Program-made: the position numbers and the translations under genes | Part shown: positions 1-8,945 of the stretch, in pieces | How the letters are laid out: every line of letters starts with the position of its first letter | Position numbering within the stretch: position 1 is the first letter of the stretch | The notes under the pieces: model-generated | Told to the model about the DNA's origin: nothing | What the model saw: only the letters and a program-made list of their open reading frames with translations | The model's database searches: none | Assembly: GCF_019195455.1 (NCBI RefSeq) | Contig: NZ_JAIMBW010000001.1 | Span: 4,243,849 to 4,307,848, forward strand | Length of the DNA stretch: 64,000 nucleotides | Source of the DNA: Gymnodinialimonas phycosphaerae | GTDB lineage: Bacteria > Pseudomonadota > Alphaproteobacteria > Rhodobacterales > Rhodobacteraceae | Direction of reading: 5' to 3'

Positions 1-894
1 GCCATGAATGAGGCCGGTAACATCACCTGGGACCTCGTGGACGTTGTGGCCGCCGATGCCATCCGTCTTTGCGACGAAGGCCTGGCGATGGAAATCGACC
101 ATGACGAAATGCTGGCACCCGCGCCCGATGGCACGCCCGCGTCCGAAGACTTTGGCGACCTGATCGTGTCCGACTGCTTCATCCCGCAGATCGTGTATTC
201 CACGACCGTGGGCTATCGCACGGACGTGGCAGAGTGGAATGGCGCAACGCCCTCCGACATCTGCGCGATTTTCGACACCGAGACCTTCCCGGGCCAGCGG
301 TCGCTGGAGCGTCGCCCGATCGGCAACCTCGAATGGGCGCTGATGTGTGACGGCGTTGCGATGGAAGACGTCTATGACGTGCTGGAAACCGAAGAAGGCG
401 TCGCGCAAGCCTTCGCCATGCTCGACACGATCCAGGACACCACCGTTTGGTGGAACGCCGGTGCCGATACGCCCCAGCTTCTGGCCGATGGCGAAGTCGT
501 CATGGGGTCCACCTACAATGGTCGCCTGTTCTCGCTGATCGAAGAGCAGGACCAGCCCGTTGCGATGCTTTGGGACGCCCAGGTGTTCGACCTTGACGGT
601 TGGATCATCCCCGAAGGCCTGCCCGAGGATCGCCTGGCCCGGACGCTCGACTTCGTGCGTTTCGCCACGGACACCCAGCGTCTGGCGGACCAGTCGCGCT
701 GGATCTCCTACGGTCCGGCCCGTGCGTCTTCCGCACCGCTGGTCGGCACGCACGCCGACCTTGGCATCGAGATGGCGCAGCACATGCCGACCGATCCGGC
801 CAACGCCACGCGGACGTTCCTGTTCAACTACGAGTGGTGGGCAGACTACCGCGATGACATGGACGCTCGTTTCCAGGCATGGTTGGCGCAGTAA
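1..894 (+). CDS. Extracellular solute-binding protein of polyamine-type ABC transporter (3' part)
   Basis: The open frame runs in from the left window edge, so the signal peptide and roughly the first 60-80 residues are missing. The ATG at position 4 is internal. About 297 residues remain, matching the PotD/spermidine-putrescine class of periplasmic binding proteins, which usually have about 350-370 residues. Recognisable parts include the ligand-domain segment CFIPQIVYSTTVGYRTD and the C-terminal helix region NYEWWADYRDDMDARFQAWL. It would bind substrate in the periplasm and deliver it to the two permeases encoded downstream at 1278-3921. The family call rests on the paired permeases and overall pattern. 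The exact substrate (polyamine, mannopine-like or another compound) is not visible. The transporter ATPase is not in the window and probably lies upstream. Confidence 0.85.
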   Translation, partial: AMNEAGNITWDLVDVVAADAIRLCDEGLAMEIDHDEMLAPAPDGTPASEDFGDLIVSDCFIPQIVYSTTVGYRTDVAEWNGATPSDICAIFDTETFPGQRSLERRPIGNLEWALMCDGVAMEDVYDVLETEEGVAQAFAMLDTIQDTTVWWNAGADTPQLLADGEVVMGSTYNGRLFSLIEEQDQPVAMLWDAQVFDLDGWIIPEGLPEDRLARTLDFVRFATDTQRLADQSRWISYGPARASSAPLVGTHADLGIEMAQHMPTDPANATRTFLFNYEWWADYRDDMDARFQAWLAQ

Positions 895-989
895 GCGACT
901 GACCCCGGGCGTGACGCCCGGTCTGTGGACGATATCGGACGGGCCGCAATGGTGGCCCGTCCAACTCCCAAATACGAAGGCGGCACGAC

Positions 990-1277
990 ATGCCCAAAGG
1001 CTACATCATCGGCCATATCACGGTGAACGACCCCGAGGCCTACAAGGAATACATCGAGCGTGACACGCCGATCCTGCTTGGCCACGGCGCGCGTCCGATT
1101 GTCCGGGGTGGCAAAGCCGAAGTGCTGGAAGGCGAGACGTTTCAGCGCCATGTCGTCTTTGAATTCGACAGCTACGATGCGGCACTCGCCGCCTACAATG
1201 ATCCCGAATATCAAGAAGTTGCCGAGATCCGCCGCCGCACCGCCGATAGCGTGATCCTTGTCGTGGAGGGCGTGTAG
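990..1277 (+). CDS. DUF1330 family protein
   Basis: A 95-residue protein beginning MPKGYIIGHITVNDPEAY, the usual opening of DUF1330 proteins, which have a ferredoxin-like (dimeric alpha-beta barrel) fold. Typical signatures are YIERDTPILLGHGARPIVRGG and a C-terminal AYNDPEYQEVAEIR. The biochemical role of the family is not established. It lies 95 bases after the binding-protein gene, and its stop codon directly abuts the ATG of the permease at 1278, so it is co-transcribed with the transporter. A small cytoplasmic protein of this kind inside an ABC operon may act on the imported compound, which is inference only. The start is supported by an AAGG-type ribosome-binding site about 9 bases upstream. 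Confidence 0.85.
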   Translation: MPKGYIIGHITVNDPEAYKEYIERDTPILLGHGARPIVRGGKAEVLEGETFQRHVVFEFDSYDAALAAYNDPEYQEVAEIRRRTADSVILVVEGV

Positions 1278-2903
1278 ATGACAGACGCAACCGCCACGGA
1301 CACCGACAACGGACCCGTCCTTGCCGCTGATGGCACGCCCCTGAAGCGCAGCCTTGGCCGTGCGCTGCGCGCCCAGAAGCTGCGCGCGCTGATGCTGATC
1401 GCGCCGCTTCTCATCTTCATCATGGTCGCCTTCATCGCGCCCATCGTCGACATGCTGTTCCGCTCGGTCGAGAACCAGATCACCTCTGAAACCCTGCCGC
1501 GCACTGTTGTGGCGTTGGAGGACTGGGATCCAGCCGATCTGCCGAATGACGACACGTTCGCGGCCCTTGCCTATGATTTCATGGAAGCCGCCGAGCGGCG
1601 TAATCACACGCGCCTGGGCTCGCGCCTGAACTACGAGACGACAGGGATGTCGTCGCTGTTTCGTCAATCGGGGCGCGGTGTGGATGAGATCGGTGAAGAC
1701 TACGCCGATCAGTTCATCGCGCTAAACGAGGCGTGGGAAGAGCCCGCCACATGGGCCGCCCTGATGGGCGCGCCCGATTGGGTCGCGGACGCCACCGGGG
1801 CGGATGGCCCCGGATTGCCGTTCCGCTTGTCCGTCTCTGCAATGGAAACCCTGCCCGAGACCGCCGACGCCTATCGCAGTTTCGCGCGCACGGTGCAGCA
1901 GGAAGACGACGACAACCCCACGGCGGAAGAGCCTTGGTTCACCGTCTACATGGCGCTGTACCGCGACCTCAGCCGCAGTGACGTCTCTGGCTACGACGGC
2001 CCCATGGCCGACCTTTTGATCGAGGCTGATACCGCAGTGGACGCCTTCACCGGCATGACCCCGCGCGAGCAATGGCTGGAGGTCAATGACGATTGGGGCG
2101 ATACCAACGTCTGGGCCACGATCGAGGCATTCTCGGACCCCTACACCGCCGGCTATTTCCTGACCTCCATCGACCTGCGCCTAACACCCGACGGGATCGA
2201 GGCGCAGCCCGAAGAGCAACGCATCTACCTGCTGCTGTTCTGGCGCACGATCTTCATGTCTGGGATGATTACGCTGATGTGCGTGCTTCTGGGCTACCCG
2301 ATTGCCTATCTGCTTTCGAACCTGCCGTCGAAGTCGTCGAACCTATTGCTGATCCTTGTGCTGTTGCCCTTCTGGACATCGCTTCTGGTGCGGACCTCTG
2401 CTTGGAAAGTGTTGCTGCAACAACAAGGCGTGATCAACGATATCCTCGTGTGGCTCGGCATCGTGGCCGATGACGCCCGGCTGGCGCTGATCAACAACCA
2501 GCTTGGCACCATCATCGCGATGACGCACATTCTGCTGCCGTTCATGATCCTGCCGCTGTTTTCGGTGATGAAGACCATCCCCCCCAGCTACGTGCGGGCC
2601 GCGAAAAGCCTGGGCGCCACCAACTTCACCGCGTTCCGGCGCGTGTATTTCCCGCAGTCCATTCCGGGGATCGGGGCGGGGTGCATCCTCGTGTTCATCC
2701 TCGCCATCGGCTATTACATCACGCCCGAAATCGTGGGCGGCCGCACCGGCACGTTCATCTCCAACCGGATCGCCTATCACATCAGTCAGAGCCTCAACTG
2801 GGGTCTCGCGGCCGCGCTTGGCTCGATCCTGCTGGCGCTGGTGATGGTGCTCTACTGGCTCTACGACCGCATCGTCGGCATCGATAACGTGAAGTTGGGA
2901 TAA
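1278..2903 (+). CDS. ABC transporter permease, PotB-type, with large periplasmic insertion
   Basis: An inner-membrane permease of 541 residues, much longer than the roughly 280-320 typical of PotB-type permeases. A first membrane span (about residues 35-60) is followed by a soluble stretch of about 260 residues with no membrane segment and many acidic residues. The normal core then starts near residue 315 (IFMSGMITLMCVLLGYPIAYLL) and has about five further spans. The cytoplasmic EAA loop that contacts the ATPase is seen as VRAAKSLGATNFTAFRRVYF. The insertion between span 1 and the core should face the periplasm. The ATG directly follows the stop of the DUF1330 gene, and the partner permease starts 4 bases after its stop. 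It forms the membrane channel as a heterodimer with the next gene product. Confidence 0.88.
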   Translation: MTDATATDTDNGPVLAADGTPLKRSLGRALRAQKLRALMLIAPLLIFIMVAFIAPIVDMLFRSVENQITSETLPRTVVALEDWDPADLPNDDTFAALAYDFMEAAERRNHTRLGSRLNYETTGMSSLFRQSGRGVDEIGEDYADQFIALNEAWEEPATWAALMGAPDWVADATGADGPGLPFRLSVSAMETLPETADAYRSFARTVQQEDDDNPTAEEPWFTVYMALYRDLSRSDVSGYDGPMADLLIEADTAVDAFTGMTPREQWLEVNDDWGDTNVWATIEAFSDPYTAGYFLTSIDLRLTPDGIEAQPEEQRIYLLLFWRTIFMSGMITLMCVLLGYPIAYLLSNLPSKSSNLLLILVLLPFWTSLLVRTSAWKVLLQQQGVINDILVWLGIVADDARLALINNQLGTIIAMTHILLPFMILPLFSVMKTIPPSYVRAAKSLGATNFTAFRRVYFPQSIPGIGAGCILVFILAIGYYITPEIVGGRTGTFISNRIAYHISQSLNWGLAAALGSILLALVMVLYWLYDRIVGIDNVKLG

Positions 2904-2907
2904 GATC

Positions 2908-3921
2908 ATGGATACGAAACTTCCCCCCTATGCCACGTTCGGCCAGCGCCTTTGGTTCTATGGCTTTCGCGTGATCTGCGGCTTGATCTTCTTTTTCCTG
3001 ATCGCGCCGATCATCACGATCATCCCGCTGTCGTTCAATGCCGAGGACTTCTTCACCTTCACACCGGGCATGCTGGCGCTTGACCCCGAGGCCTACAGCC
3101 TGCGCCACTATCGGGATTTCTTCGGCACCGGGGGGTATCCCTGGTACGGCCTGCTGATCGGTCTTGGCCTCGGCGTGGCGATCACGCTGGTTCTGAAGCT
3201 TTGGAAGGGCACGACCAACTTCTTTCCGATCCTGATCCTTGCGATCGTGGGGCTGATTGTCGGCAAGTTGTCGGGCCTTGAGGGCGAGGAGTGGATGACG
3301 CCCATGCGCAATTCGCTGCGCATCGCGCCGGTGGCGACGCTTCTGTCGGTGGGCTTTGGCACGCTGGCGGCGATTGGCCTGAGCCAAAGCCACGTGCCCT
3401 TTAAGGGCGCGATCATGGCGATCCTGATTTCTCCGATGATCGTGCCGCTCATCATTTCGGCGGCGGGGATGTATTTCTTTTATTCGCGCATCGGGTTGCA
3501 AGGCACGTTCATGGGCGTGGTTTTGGCCCACGCGGCCCTGGGCATTCCCTTCGTGATCATCACCGTCACGGCCACGCTGGTGGGCTTTGACCGATCCCTG
3601 ACACGGGCGGCAGCGAACCTTGGGGCGAACCCGGTGACGACGTTTTTCCGCATCCAGATGCCGCTGATCCTGCCGGGCGTGATCTCGGGCGGGTTGTTCG
3701 CCTTCATCACTTCGTTTGATGAGGTGGTCGTGGTGATCTTCGTGGGATCCGCCGGGCAGCAGACGTTGCCATGGCAGATGTTCACCGGCCTGCGAGAACA
3801 GATCAGCCCGGTCATCCTGGCGGCAGCAACGGTGCTGGTGGCAATCTCGATCATCTTGCTGACGGTCGTGGAGCTTCTCCGCCAACGCTCTGAGCGCTTG
3901 CGCGGTATCGCCCCACACTAG
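2908..3921 (+). CDS. ABC transporter permease, PotC-type
   Basis: A 337-residue inner-membrane permease, second half of the transporter channel. The first span lies near residues 15-35 (VICGLIFFFLIAPIITIIPL). Two extra spans between about residues 70 and 115 (LLIGLGLGVAITLV and FFPILILAIVGLIVG) precede the standard five-span core that begins at NSLRIAPVATLLSVGFGTLAA. The EAA loop reads TRAAANLGANPVTTFFRIQMP. It is encoded 4 bases after the first permease, and a strong hairpin with a T tract follows the stop, so this is the last gene of the operon. The two additional spans are unusual for PotC and fit the enlarged partner permease. The substrate remains unassigned. Confidence 0.87.
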   Translation: MDTKLPPYATFGQRLWFYGFRVICGLIFFFLIAPIITIIPLSFNAEDFFTFTPGMLALDPEAYSLRHYRDFFGTGGYPWYGLLIGLGLGVAITLVLKLWKGTTNFFPILILAIVGLIVGKLSGLEGEEWMTPMRNSLRIAPVATLLSVGFGTLAAIGLSQSHVPFKGAIMAILISPMIVPLIISAAGMYFFYSRIGLQGTFMGVVLAHAALGIPFVIITVTATLVGFDRSLTRAAANLGANPVTTFFRIQMPLILPGVISGGLFAFITSFDEVVVVIFVGSAGQQTLPWQMFTGLREQISPVILAAATVLVAISIILLTVVELLRQRSERLRGIAPH

Positions 3922-3932
3922 AGACGCAATCC

Positions 3933-3954
3933 GGGGCGGATGTCCGCCCCTTTT
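3933..3954 (+). terminator. Rho-independent terminator of the ABC transporter operon
   Basis: Inverted repeat GGGGCGGA/TCCGCCCC with a two-base centre (an effective loop of four or more bases), followed immediately by TTTT. It begins 11 bases after the permease stop codon, so it closes the transporter operon. Confidence 0.8.
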
Positions 3955-4031
3955 GTGCCAAGTTTCTTTCAAAGTTGCGACGTCTTCAGCTGGCAGTACG
4001 GACAGACGCGCGCGTCAACTTTGGATAAACC

Positions 4032-5081
4032 ATGCCCTATTCGATCTTCATGCTCCCCGAAGAGCTGATTACCGTGACCGGTACCAACGGCGGCAGCGGG
4101 CTAGATGGCCAAACCCAAGGGTCCGGCGTTCATCTGGCCCCGCCCAATGTGAGCAGCTCCGGGGCGGTTATCACGCTCAATTCCAATGCGTGGGAAGAGA
4201 TCGAGATCGATGACGACGACGCGAACTTCGGGGATAGTGATACCAGCCAGACCTTGGTGAACACGGAAACCTTTGGCGGTCAGACCTTCCCGGCGAACTC
4301 GATCGTGGAGGCCGAGTATGCCGTCATTGTCGAGGATCCCCTTGGCAACCAATACCAGCTTGTCGCGTTCAATATCCGCCAGTCTGGCGACAGCAATTCC
4401 TATGGCAACGTTGAAGGCCTTGCCTTCATCGGCCCGCAAGGGGGGTTTCCACCTATCGGTGTGCCGCTGACGGTGATCAGCAACGAGGAAGGCCCCAATA
4501 TCGCCGCGTCGACCTATGCGACGCCGATTTGCTTTGCGCAGGGGACGTTGATGACCACGCCCAAAGGCGAGGTGGCGGTCGAAGACCTTCGTGTTGGGGA
4601 CCTTGTTCACACCGAGGAAAACGGGGCAGAGCCGGTGCGCTGGATCGGGCACAAGACCTTTCCGGCCAAGGCACAATTCGCGCCCATCGAATTCGCGCCC
4701 GGCGCGATCGGGAACACGCGCGCGTTGCGCCTGTCGCGCCAGCATCGATTGTTGTTGACTGGCTGGCGGGCCGAGTTGTTTTTTGGCGACGAGGCCGTTT
4801 GGGTGCCCGCCGCCCATTTCCTCGACTGGCCCGGCGTCCGTGTCGTGGAAGGGGGCATGGTCACGTATTTCCATGTGCTTCTGGACGGTCACCGAACCCT
4901 GCTGGCAGAGGGGGTGGAGGCGGAGAGCCTGCATCCCGGCGATGTTGCGCTGTGCTCACTGGGGGCCACGGCGGAGGCAGAGCTGTTCGCGATGTTCCCC
5001 GAAATTGAGCGCCTGAGCCGTCGTGCGACCTCTCGCCCGTCACTGCGCGCGATCGAGGCGCGGGCAGCCTTGGCGGCATAG
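4032..5081 (+). CDS. Hint-domain protein (Hint_2 type)
   Basis: A 349-residue protein. The N-terminal 170 residues are rich in Gly, Ser, Thr, Asn and Asp and look like an extracellular beta-structured module. A Hint (hedgehog/intein) domain follows, starting at the Cys in PICFAQGTLMTTPKGEVAVEDLRVGDLV. The conserved continuation is PVRWIGHKTF and LRLSRQHRLLLTGWRAELFFG. This Hint_2 arrangement is common in Rhodobacterales secreted proteins, where the Cys may drive self-cleavage or coupling. No classical signal peptide is seen, as is usual for type I secreted relatives. It stands alone, preceded by the transporter terminator and convergent with the AEC gene that ends 15 bases later. Its biological role is unknown. 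Confidence 0.8.
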   Translation: MPYSIFMLPEELITVTGTNGGSGLDGQTQGSGVHLAPPNVSSSGAVITLNSNAWEEIEIDDDDANFGDSDTSQTLVNTETFGGQTFPANSIVEAEYAVIVEDPLGNQYQLVAFNIRQSGDSNSYGNVEGLAFIGPQGGFPPIGVPLTVISNEEGPNIAASTYATPICFAQGTLMTTPKGEVAVEDLRVGDLVHTEENGAEPVRWIGHKTFPAKAQFAPIEFAPGAIGNTRALRLSRQHRLLLTGWRAELFFGDEAVWVPAAHFLDWPGVRVVEGGMVTYFHVLLDGHRTLLAEGVEAESLHPGDVALCSLGATAEAELFAMFPEIERLSRRATSRPSLRAIEARAALAA

Positions 5082-5095
5082 GGACATGATGGTGA

Positions 5096-6022
5096 CTACG
5101 GCAGGATCAGCAACCATACGGAGGCGCTGACCACGGTCAACGCGGTGCCAATCAGCACTGTGGAGGCAACGACACGTCGCGCAACGCCGTACATGTTCGC
5201 AAAGATATAGGCATTTACCCCCGGCGCCATGGAGGCCGTCAGGACAGCGCTGCGCATCTGCCCGGTGCTCAGCCCGCCAAGCGTGCCGATGGTCCAGGTA
5301 ATCGCGGGGTGGATCACCAGCGCCAGCACGCAAAGCATCGCGATCGCGCCGGCGTCGCCTTCGGGTTTGTAGCGATAGAGCACGCCCCCCAGACCAAAAA
5401 GAGCTGCGGGCAGTGCGGCGCGGATCATCAGATCCAGCGCATCCTGAGCCACTGCCGGGATGCTCAGCCCCGAGAGGTTTATCGCAAAGCCCGCCATGAT
5501 CCCGATCATCAGGGAGTTGCGAAAAATCGCGTCGGCTACCGTTTTTGCCAACGCAAGGCCCCTCGTCTCGGCCCGCACGATTTCCATCGTGGTAATGCCG
5601 ATCAGGAAGCAGAATCCCGCGTTGAAGGCGATGATCGTATAGTTGGGCGCCAGCGAAGCGGGGCCGAAAGCACGCTCCATCACCGGCAGGCCCAGAAGGA
5701 CGGTGTTGGCGAACATGACGGCAAAACCCATGGCAACGCAGTCGGGCCACGGGCGGTCAAACAACAGCCGAGCGCCGAAGATGCCAAGCACAAAGCACGC
5801 CCCCGCGCCGCCATAATAGGCGGCCAGCAGCGTCAGATCGAATTCGGCACCGAGGTCGAGCGTCGCAATCGCCGTGAACAGCAGGCAGGGGATCGCGAAC
5901 TTCTGGGTGAAGACCATAAGGCCATCCACAGCGCTGTCGGCGAAAAGGCCGCGCCAGACCGCGACGTAGCCCGCGCCGACAACAAGGAAGACTGGCAGGA
6001 CAACGGTAAGTAGATCGCCCAT
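5096..6022 (-). CDS. AEC family transporter
   Basis: A 308-residue integral membrane protein of the auxin efflux carrier (AEC) family, with about ten predicted spans. The first, LTVVLPVFLVVGAGYVAVWRGLF, and the repeated half DAIFRNSLMIGIMAGFAINLSGL show the inverted two-fold layout of the family. Members export organic acids and other small anions across the inner membrane, and the substrate here cannot be read from sequence. The start codon lies directly after the stop of the metallohydrolase gene (zero spacing), so it is the last gene of the minus-strand block that begins with tmk. Confidence 0.85.
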   Translation of the reverse strand: MGDLLTVVLPVFLVVGAGYVAVWRGLFADSAVDGLMVFTQKFAIPCLLFTAIATLDLGAEFDLTLLAAYYGGAGACFVLGIFGARLLFDRPWPDCVAMGFAVMFANTVLLGLPVMERAFGPASLAPNYTIIAFNAGFCFLIGITTMEIVRAETRGLALAKTVADAIFRNSLMIGIMAGFAINLSGLSIPAVAQDALDLMIRAALPAALFGLGGVLYRYKPEGDAGAIAMLCVLALVIHPAITWTIGTLGGLSTGQMRSAVLTASMAPGVNAYIFANMYGVARRVVASTVLIGTALTVVSASVWLLILP

Positions 6023-6820
6023 CTAGATGCTGTAGGTCAGGGTCAGGCCGTCGTGAGCCGGGGTGACATGCGCTGGCGTCTCGTCGGCAACCGTCTGATA
6101 ATCCAGATCGATATGCATGTTGGTCAGCACTGCCCGGCGCGGCTTGGCCCGTGCGATCCACGCCAGAGAGTTCTCCAGATGGCTATGGCTTGGGTGCGGG
6201 GTGCGGCGCAACGCGTCAAGGATCCAGGTGTCGAGGCCTTCGAGAATGGGCCAGACAGCCTCGGAGATGCCAGAGACATCGGGCAAATAGGCGACGTCTG
6301 CGATGCGGAAACCGAGTGCGTCGATGTTGCCGTGGGTCACTTCGAAGGGCGTGAAAGTGATCGCCCCTCCCGCGCCCTCGATGGTCACGTCGCCGTCAAT
6401 CCCGTTGATGTCGAGGATCGGCGGATAGGCCGATCCGGGCGGCTGCACGAAGGCATATCCGAAGCGGTTGAGCAGATCGTTCGTGGTCGGCCCGTCGGCA
6501 TAGACGGGCAGGCGTGCGCGCATGTTGAAGACGATCATCCGCAGGTCATCGAGGCCGTGGACATGATCGGCGTGGGCATGGGTGTAAAGCACCGCATCCA
6601 GCCGCCCAATGCCCGCATCCAGAAGCTGCGCGCGCAGGTCGGGGGAGGTATCGATCAGCACCGTCGTCGTGCCGTTTTCATCCTGCCTTTCAACCAGCAA
6701 CGAACAGCGCCGCCGCGCGTTGCGCGGGTTTGTCGGGTCGCAGTCCCCCCAATGCCCGCCCAGACGCGGGACACCGCCCGACGACCCGCAGCCAAGGATG
6801 GTGAAGCGCAGCTCGGCCAT
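6023..6820 (-). CDS. MBL-fold metallo-hydrolase, PhnP/RNase Z-like
   Basis: A 265-residue beta-lactamase-fold hydrolase. The metal-binding motif HAHADH is at residues 81-86. Further metal ligands lie at the conserved His in FEVTHG and in the C-terminal TNMHIDLDY. The N-terminal ILGCGSSGGVPRLGG and the segment CDPTNPRNARRRCSLLVE are typical of the PhnP-like phosphodiesterase branch. It would act in the cytoplasm on a phosphodiester, possibly a cyclic nucleotide. No phosphonate genes are nearby, so a C-P lyase role is not supported. The ATG overlaps the stop of tatD by one base (ATGA), in the operon order tmk, holB, tatD, this gene. Confidence 0.85.
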   Translation of the reverse strand: MAELRFTILGCGSSGGVPRLGGHWGDCDPTNPRNARRRCSLLVERQDENGTTTVLIDTSPDLRAQLLDAGIGRLDAVLYTHAHADHVHGLDDLRMIVFNMRARLPVYADGPTTNDLLNRFGYAFVQPPGSAYPPILDINGIDGDVTIEGAGGAITFTPFEVTHGNIDALGFRIADVAYLPDVSGISEAVWPILEGLDTWILDALRRTPHPSHSHLENSLAWIARAKPRRAVLTNMHIDLDYQTVADETPAHVTPAHDGLTLTYSI

Positions 6821-7605
6821 CAGGCAGCCTTCCAGAACAGACGGTCGAAATTGGCCGTGGTTTGCGCGGCAAACTCTTCATAGCTGAGGCCAAAGGTCTC
6901 GGCGGCCTTGGCGGCGGTATGGGCCGTGAAGGCGGGCTCATTGCGTTTGCCGCGATGGGGTGGGGGGGCAAGGTAGGGGCTGTCGGTTTCCACCAGAATG
7001 CGGTCCAGCGGGGCTTGCGCGAAGATATCGCGCAGGGCTTGCGACTTGGGGAAGGCGGTGATGCCGGACATCGACAGGTAGAAGCCAAGGTCGAGGGCGG
7101 TTCTGGCCAGCGCGGCGGACGAGCTGAAGCAATGCATGACGCAGGTGTAGGCACCGTTGGCATGCTCTTCTGTCAAGATGCGGGCCATGTCGTCATCGGC
7201 GTCACGGGAATGAATGATAAGCGGCAGGTTCGTCCGGCGCGCGGCCTCGATATGCAGGCGCAGGCTGTCTTGTTGGATCTGCGCGCTGTCAGAGGTGTAG
7301 TGATAGTCCAGCCCGGTCTCTCCGATGCCGACGAATTTGGGGTGCTGCGCCAGCGTTTCCAACTGGTTGAGGGTCGCCATCGGCTCTTCGGCGGCGGACA
7401 TCGGGTGGGTGCCCCCGGCCCAGAAGACGGGCGCATGGGCCTCCGCGATTGTCTGAACCTGGGGGGCGTTCTTCAGGCGTGTGCAGATCGTCACCATTCG
7501 GGTGACGCCCGCGTCCACGGCGCGCGCGACGACATCGGGCAGCTCATCCGCGAGGCTGTCGAAATCGAGGTGGCAGTGGCTGTCGACGATCTGTGGAGGT
7601 GTCAT
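6820..7605 (-). CDS. TatD family metal-dependent hydrolase/deoxyribonuclease
   Basis: A 261-residue TIM-barrel hydrolase beginning MTPPQIVDSHCHLDF. The metal-binding HxH is at residues 10-12. Family motifs include GIGETGLDYHY, IIHSRDADDD and VMHCFS, and the C-terminal VETDSPYLAPPPHRGKRNEP is diagnostic of TatD. The family has 3'-5' exonuclease and DNA-repair roles. The frame is open further upstream, but the chosen start gives the canonical N-terminus. It lies just after the holB stop codon (7613), so the longer start would be buried in holB. It is part of the classic tmk-holB-tatD block. Confidence 0.9.
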   Translation of the reverse strand: MTPPQIVDSHCHLDFDSLADELPDVVARAVDAGVTRMVTICTRLKNAPQVQTIAEAHAPVFWAGGTHPMSAAEEPMATLNQLETLAQHPKFVGIGETGLDYHYTSDSAQIQQDSLRLHIEAARRTNLPLIIHSRDADDDMARILTEEHANGAYTCVMHCFSSSAALARTALDLGFYLSMSGITAFPKSQALRDIFAQAPLDRILVETDSPYLAPPPHRGKRNEPAFTAHTAAKAAETFGLSYEEFAAQTTANFDRLFWKAA

Positions 7606-7612
7606 TCGGGTC

Positions 7613-8734
7613 TCATGCGGCCAGCCGGGCCGCCATCCGGTCCAGGTCGAGGAAGATATCAAACACAAGGCTCGCAGGGTCAAGGTTGACGGCCTTGCCG
7701 CGCCGGGCGCGGGCAGTCAGGAACTGCGCGAGGGAGGCCCATTCGCGGGCGTGGTGCGCAGTGGGCGCGAGGCGGGTGAGCATGGCGGCTTCATTGCCGG
7801 CGATCTCGACCGGCAAGTGACCGGTGGCACCGACGCGCGCGGCACGGGCCAGCGCGGTTTCGAGCAGCGAGAGGGTCAGCGTGAAACGCGCTTCATTGGC
7901 CTTGCCCGCAGTGCCTTCCGCCAGGCGCAGCGCCAGCTGGCGGTCCATATTGGGAAGTGTTCCCAGTAGCTTGGCGATATCCGCGTAAAGCTGTGGCCCA
8001 CCCTGTTCGGCCAGCAGGATCGCGTCCCCGACAGAGCCTTGGGCCAGCGTGGCCAGCGCCACGCCCTCGGGCGGCTCGGCACCCGCTTGTAGCAGGGCGC
8101 TGGCCAGATCGGCGTCCCCGAGCGGGTTGAACCGCAACGTGCGGCAGCGCGACCGGATCGTGGGAAGCAACCCCGAGGGGCGGTGAGAGATCAGGAACAG
8201 GACCGCGCCCTCGGGCGGCTCTTCCAGCTCTTTGAGCAGCGCATTGGCGGCGGAGGGGTTCATTTCATCCGCGCTGTCCACGATCACCACGCGGCGGTGA
8301 TCCCCCGCTGACATCTGGAAAAAACCTTTCAAGCCCCGCACTTCGTCCACGGTCAGTTGGGTCTTGAGCCGCTTGGCGTCATGGTCCCAGGGACGGCGCA
8401 GAAGGAACAGGCCGGGCTCGCTGAGCGCGGCCATGCGGCGGGCGACAGGGTGATCCGCTGCAATATCAAGGGTTTCGGGCGGCGGTGGCGCGCCGAACAT
8501 GCCGTCATCCTCGGGCGGGGGGGTGGCCAGAAGGAACCGCGCCGCGCGCCAGGCGAAGGTGGCTTTGCCGATGCCTTTGGGGCCGGTCAGCAGCCAGCCG
8601 TGGGGCAGGCGGCCCGAGGTGGCGGCGCTCAGGAACTCTGCCTCGGGGGCCGCATGGCCGAAGAGACGGGCGGCGTCGCGGGGGTGCGGCGCGCCGTCGA
8701 GGCGGTCGGATTCGGGAAGCGCATCATCGGCCAT
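7613..8734 (-). CDS. holB: DNA polymerase III subunit delta'
   Basis: A 373-residue clamp-loader subunit. The AAA+ fold is recognisable from a degenerate P-loop, GPKGIGKATF (residues 51-60), the central RRVVIVDSADEMNPSAANALLKELEEPP and the sensor segment RSRCRTLRFNPL. Delta' does not need ATPase activity, and the weak Walker A fits this. It works with the tau/gamma and delta subunits to load the sliding clamp. It is downstream of tmk and immediately upstream of tatD, the usual order in bacteria. Confidence 0.93.
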   Translation of the reverse strand: MADDALPESDRLDGAPHPRDAARLFGHAAPEAEFLSAATSGRLPHGWLLTGPKGIGKATFAWRAARFLLATPPPEDDGMFGAPPPPETLDIAADHPVARRMAALSEPGLFLLRRPWDHDAKRLKTQLTVDEVRGLKGFFQMSAGDHRRVVIVDSADEMNPSAANALLKELEEPPEGAVLFLISHRPSGLLPTIRSRCRTLRFNPLGDADLASALLQAGAEPPEGVALATLAQGSVGDAILLAEQGGPQLYADIAKLLGTLPNMDRQLALRLAEGTAGKANEARFTLTLSLLETALARAARVGATGHLPVEIAGNEAAMLTRLAPTAHHAREWASLAQFLTARARRGKAVNLDPASLVFDIFLDLDRMAARLAA

Positions 8735-8945
8735 GGGGCAGGTGTAGCATGGGGCGCGGGCGGGGTGCAGGGTAGATCAATGGTATATCAATTTTGGGAG
8801 GGAGGTGTCGCGCCCGCCTTCAATCCGTGACGCGTGCGGAGAGCGTGGGACGCCCTGCTTTCGGCGGCTTGGCCGCCTTCCGGGCAATGGCGTTGAGTTG
8901 CATGGGGCAAGATGAAGAGAGCGAGAGTTGCCGAAAGCGGGAAGG

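Noticed and set aside
846..1667. 273-codon minus-strand frame opposite the ABC operon
   Set aside because: Entirely antisense to real genes; typical of GC-rich DNA.
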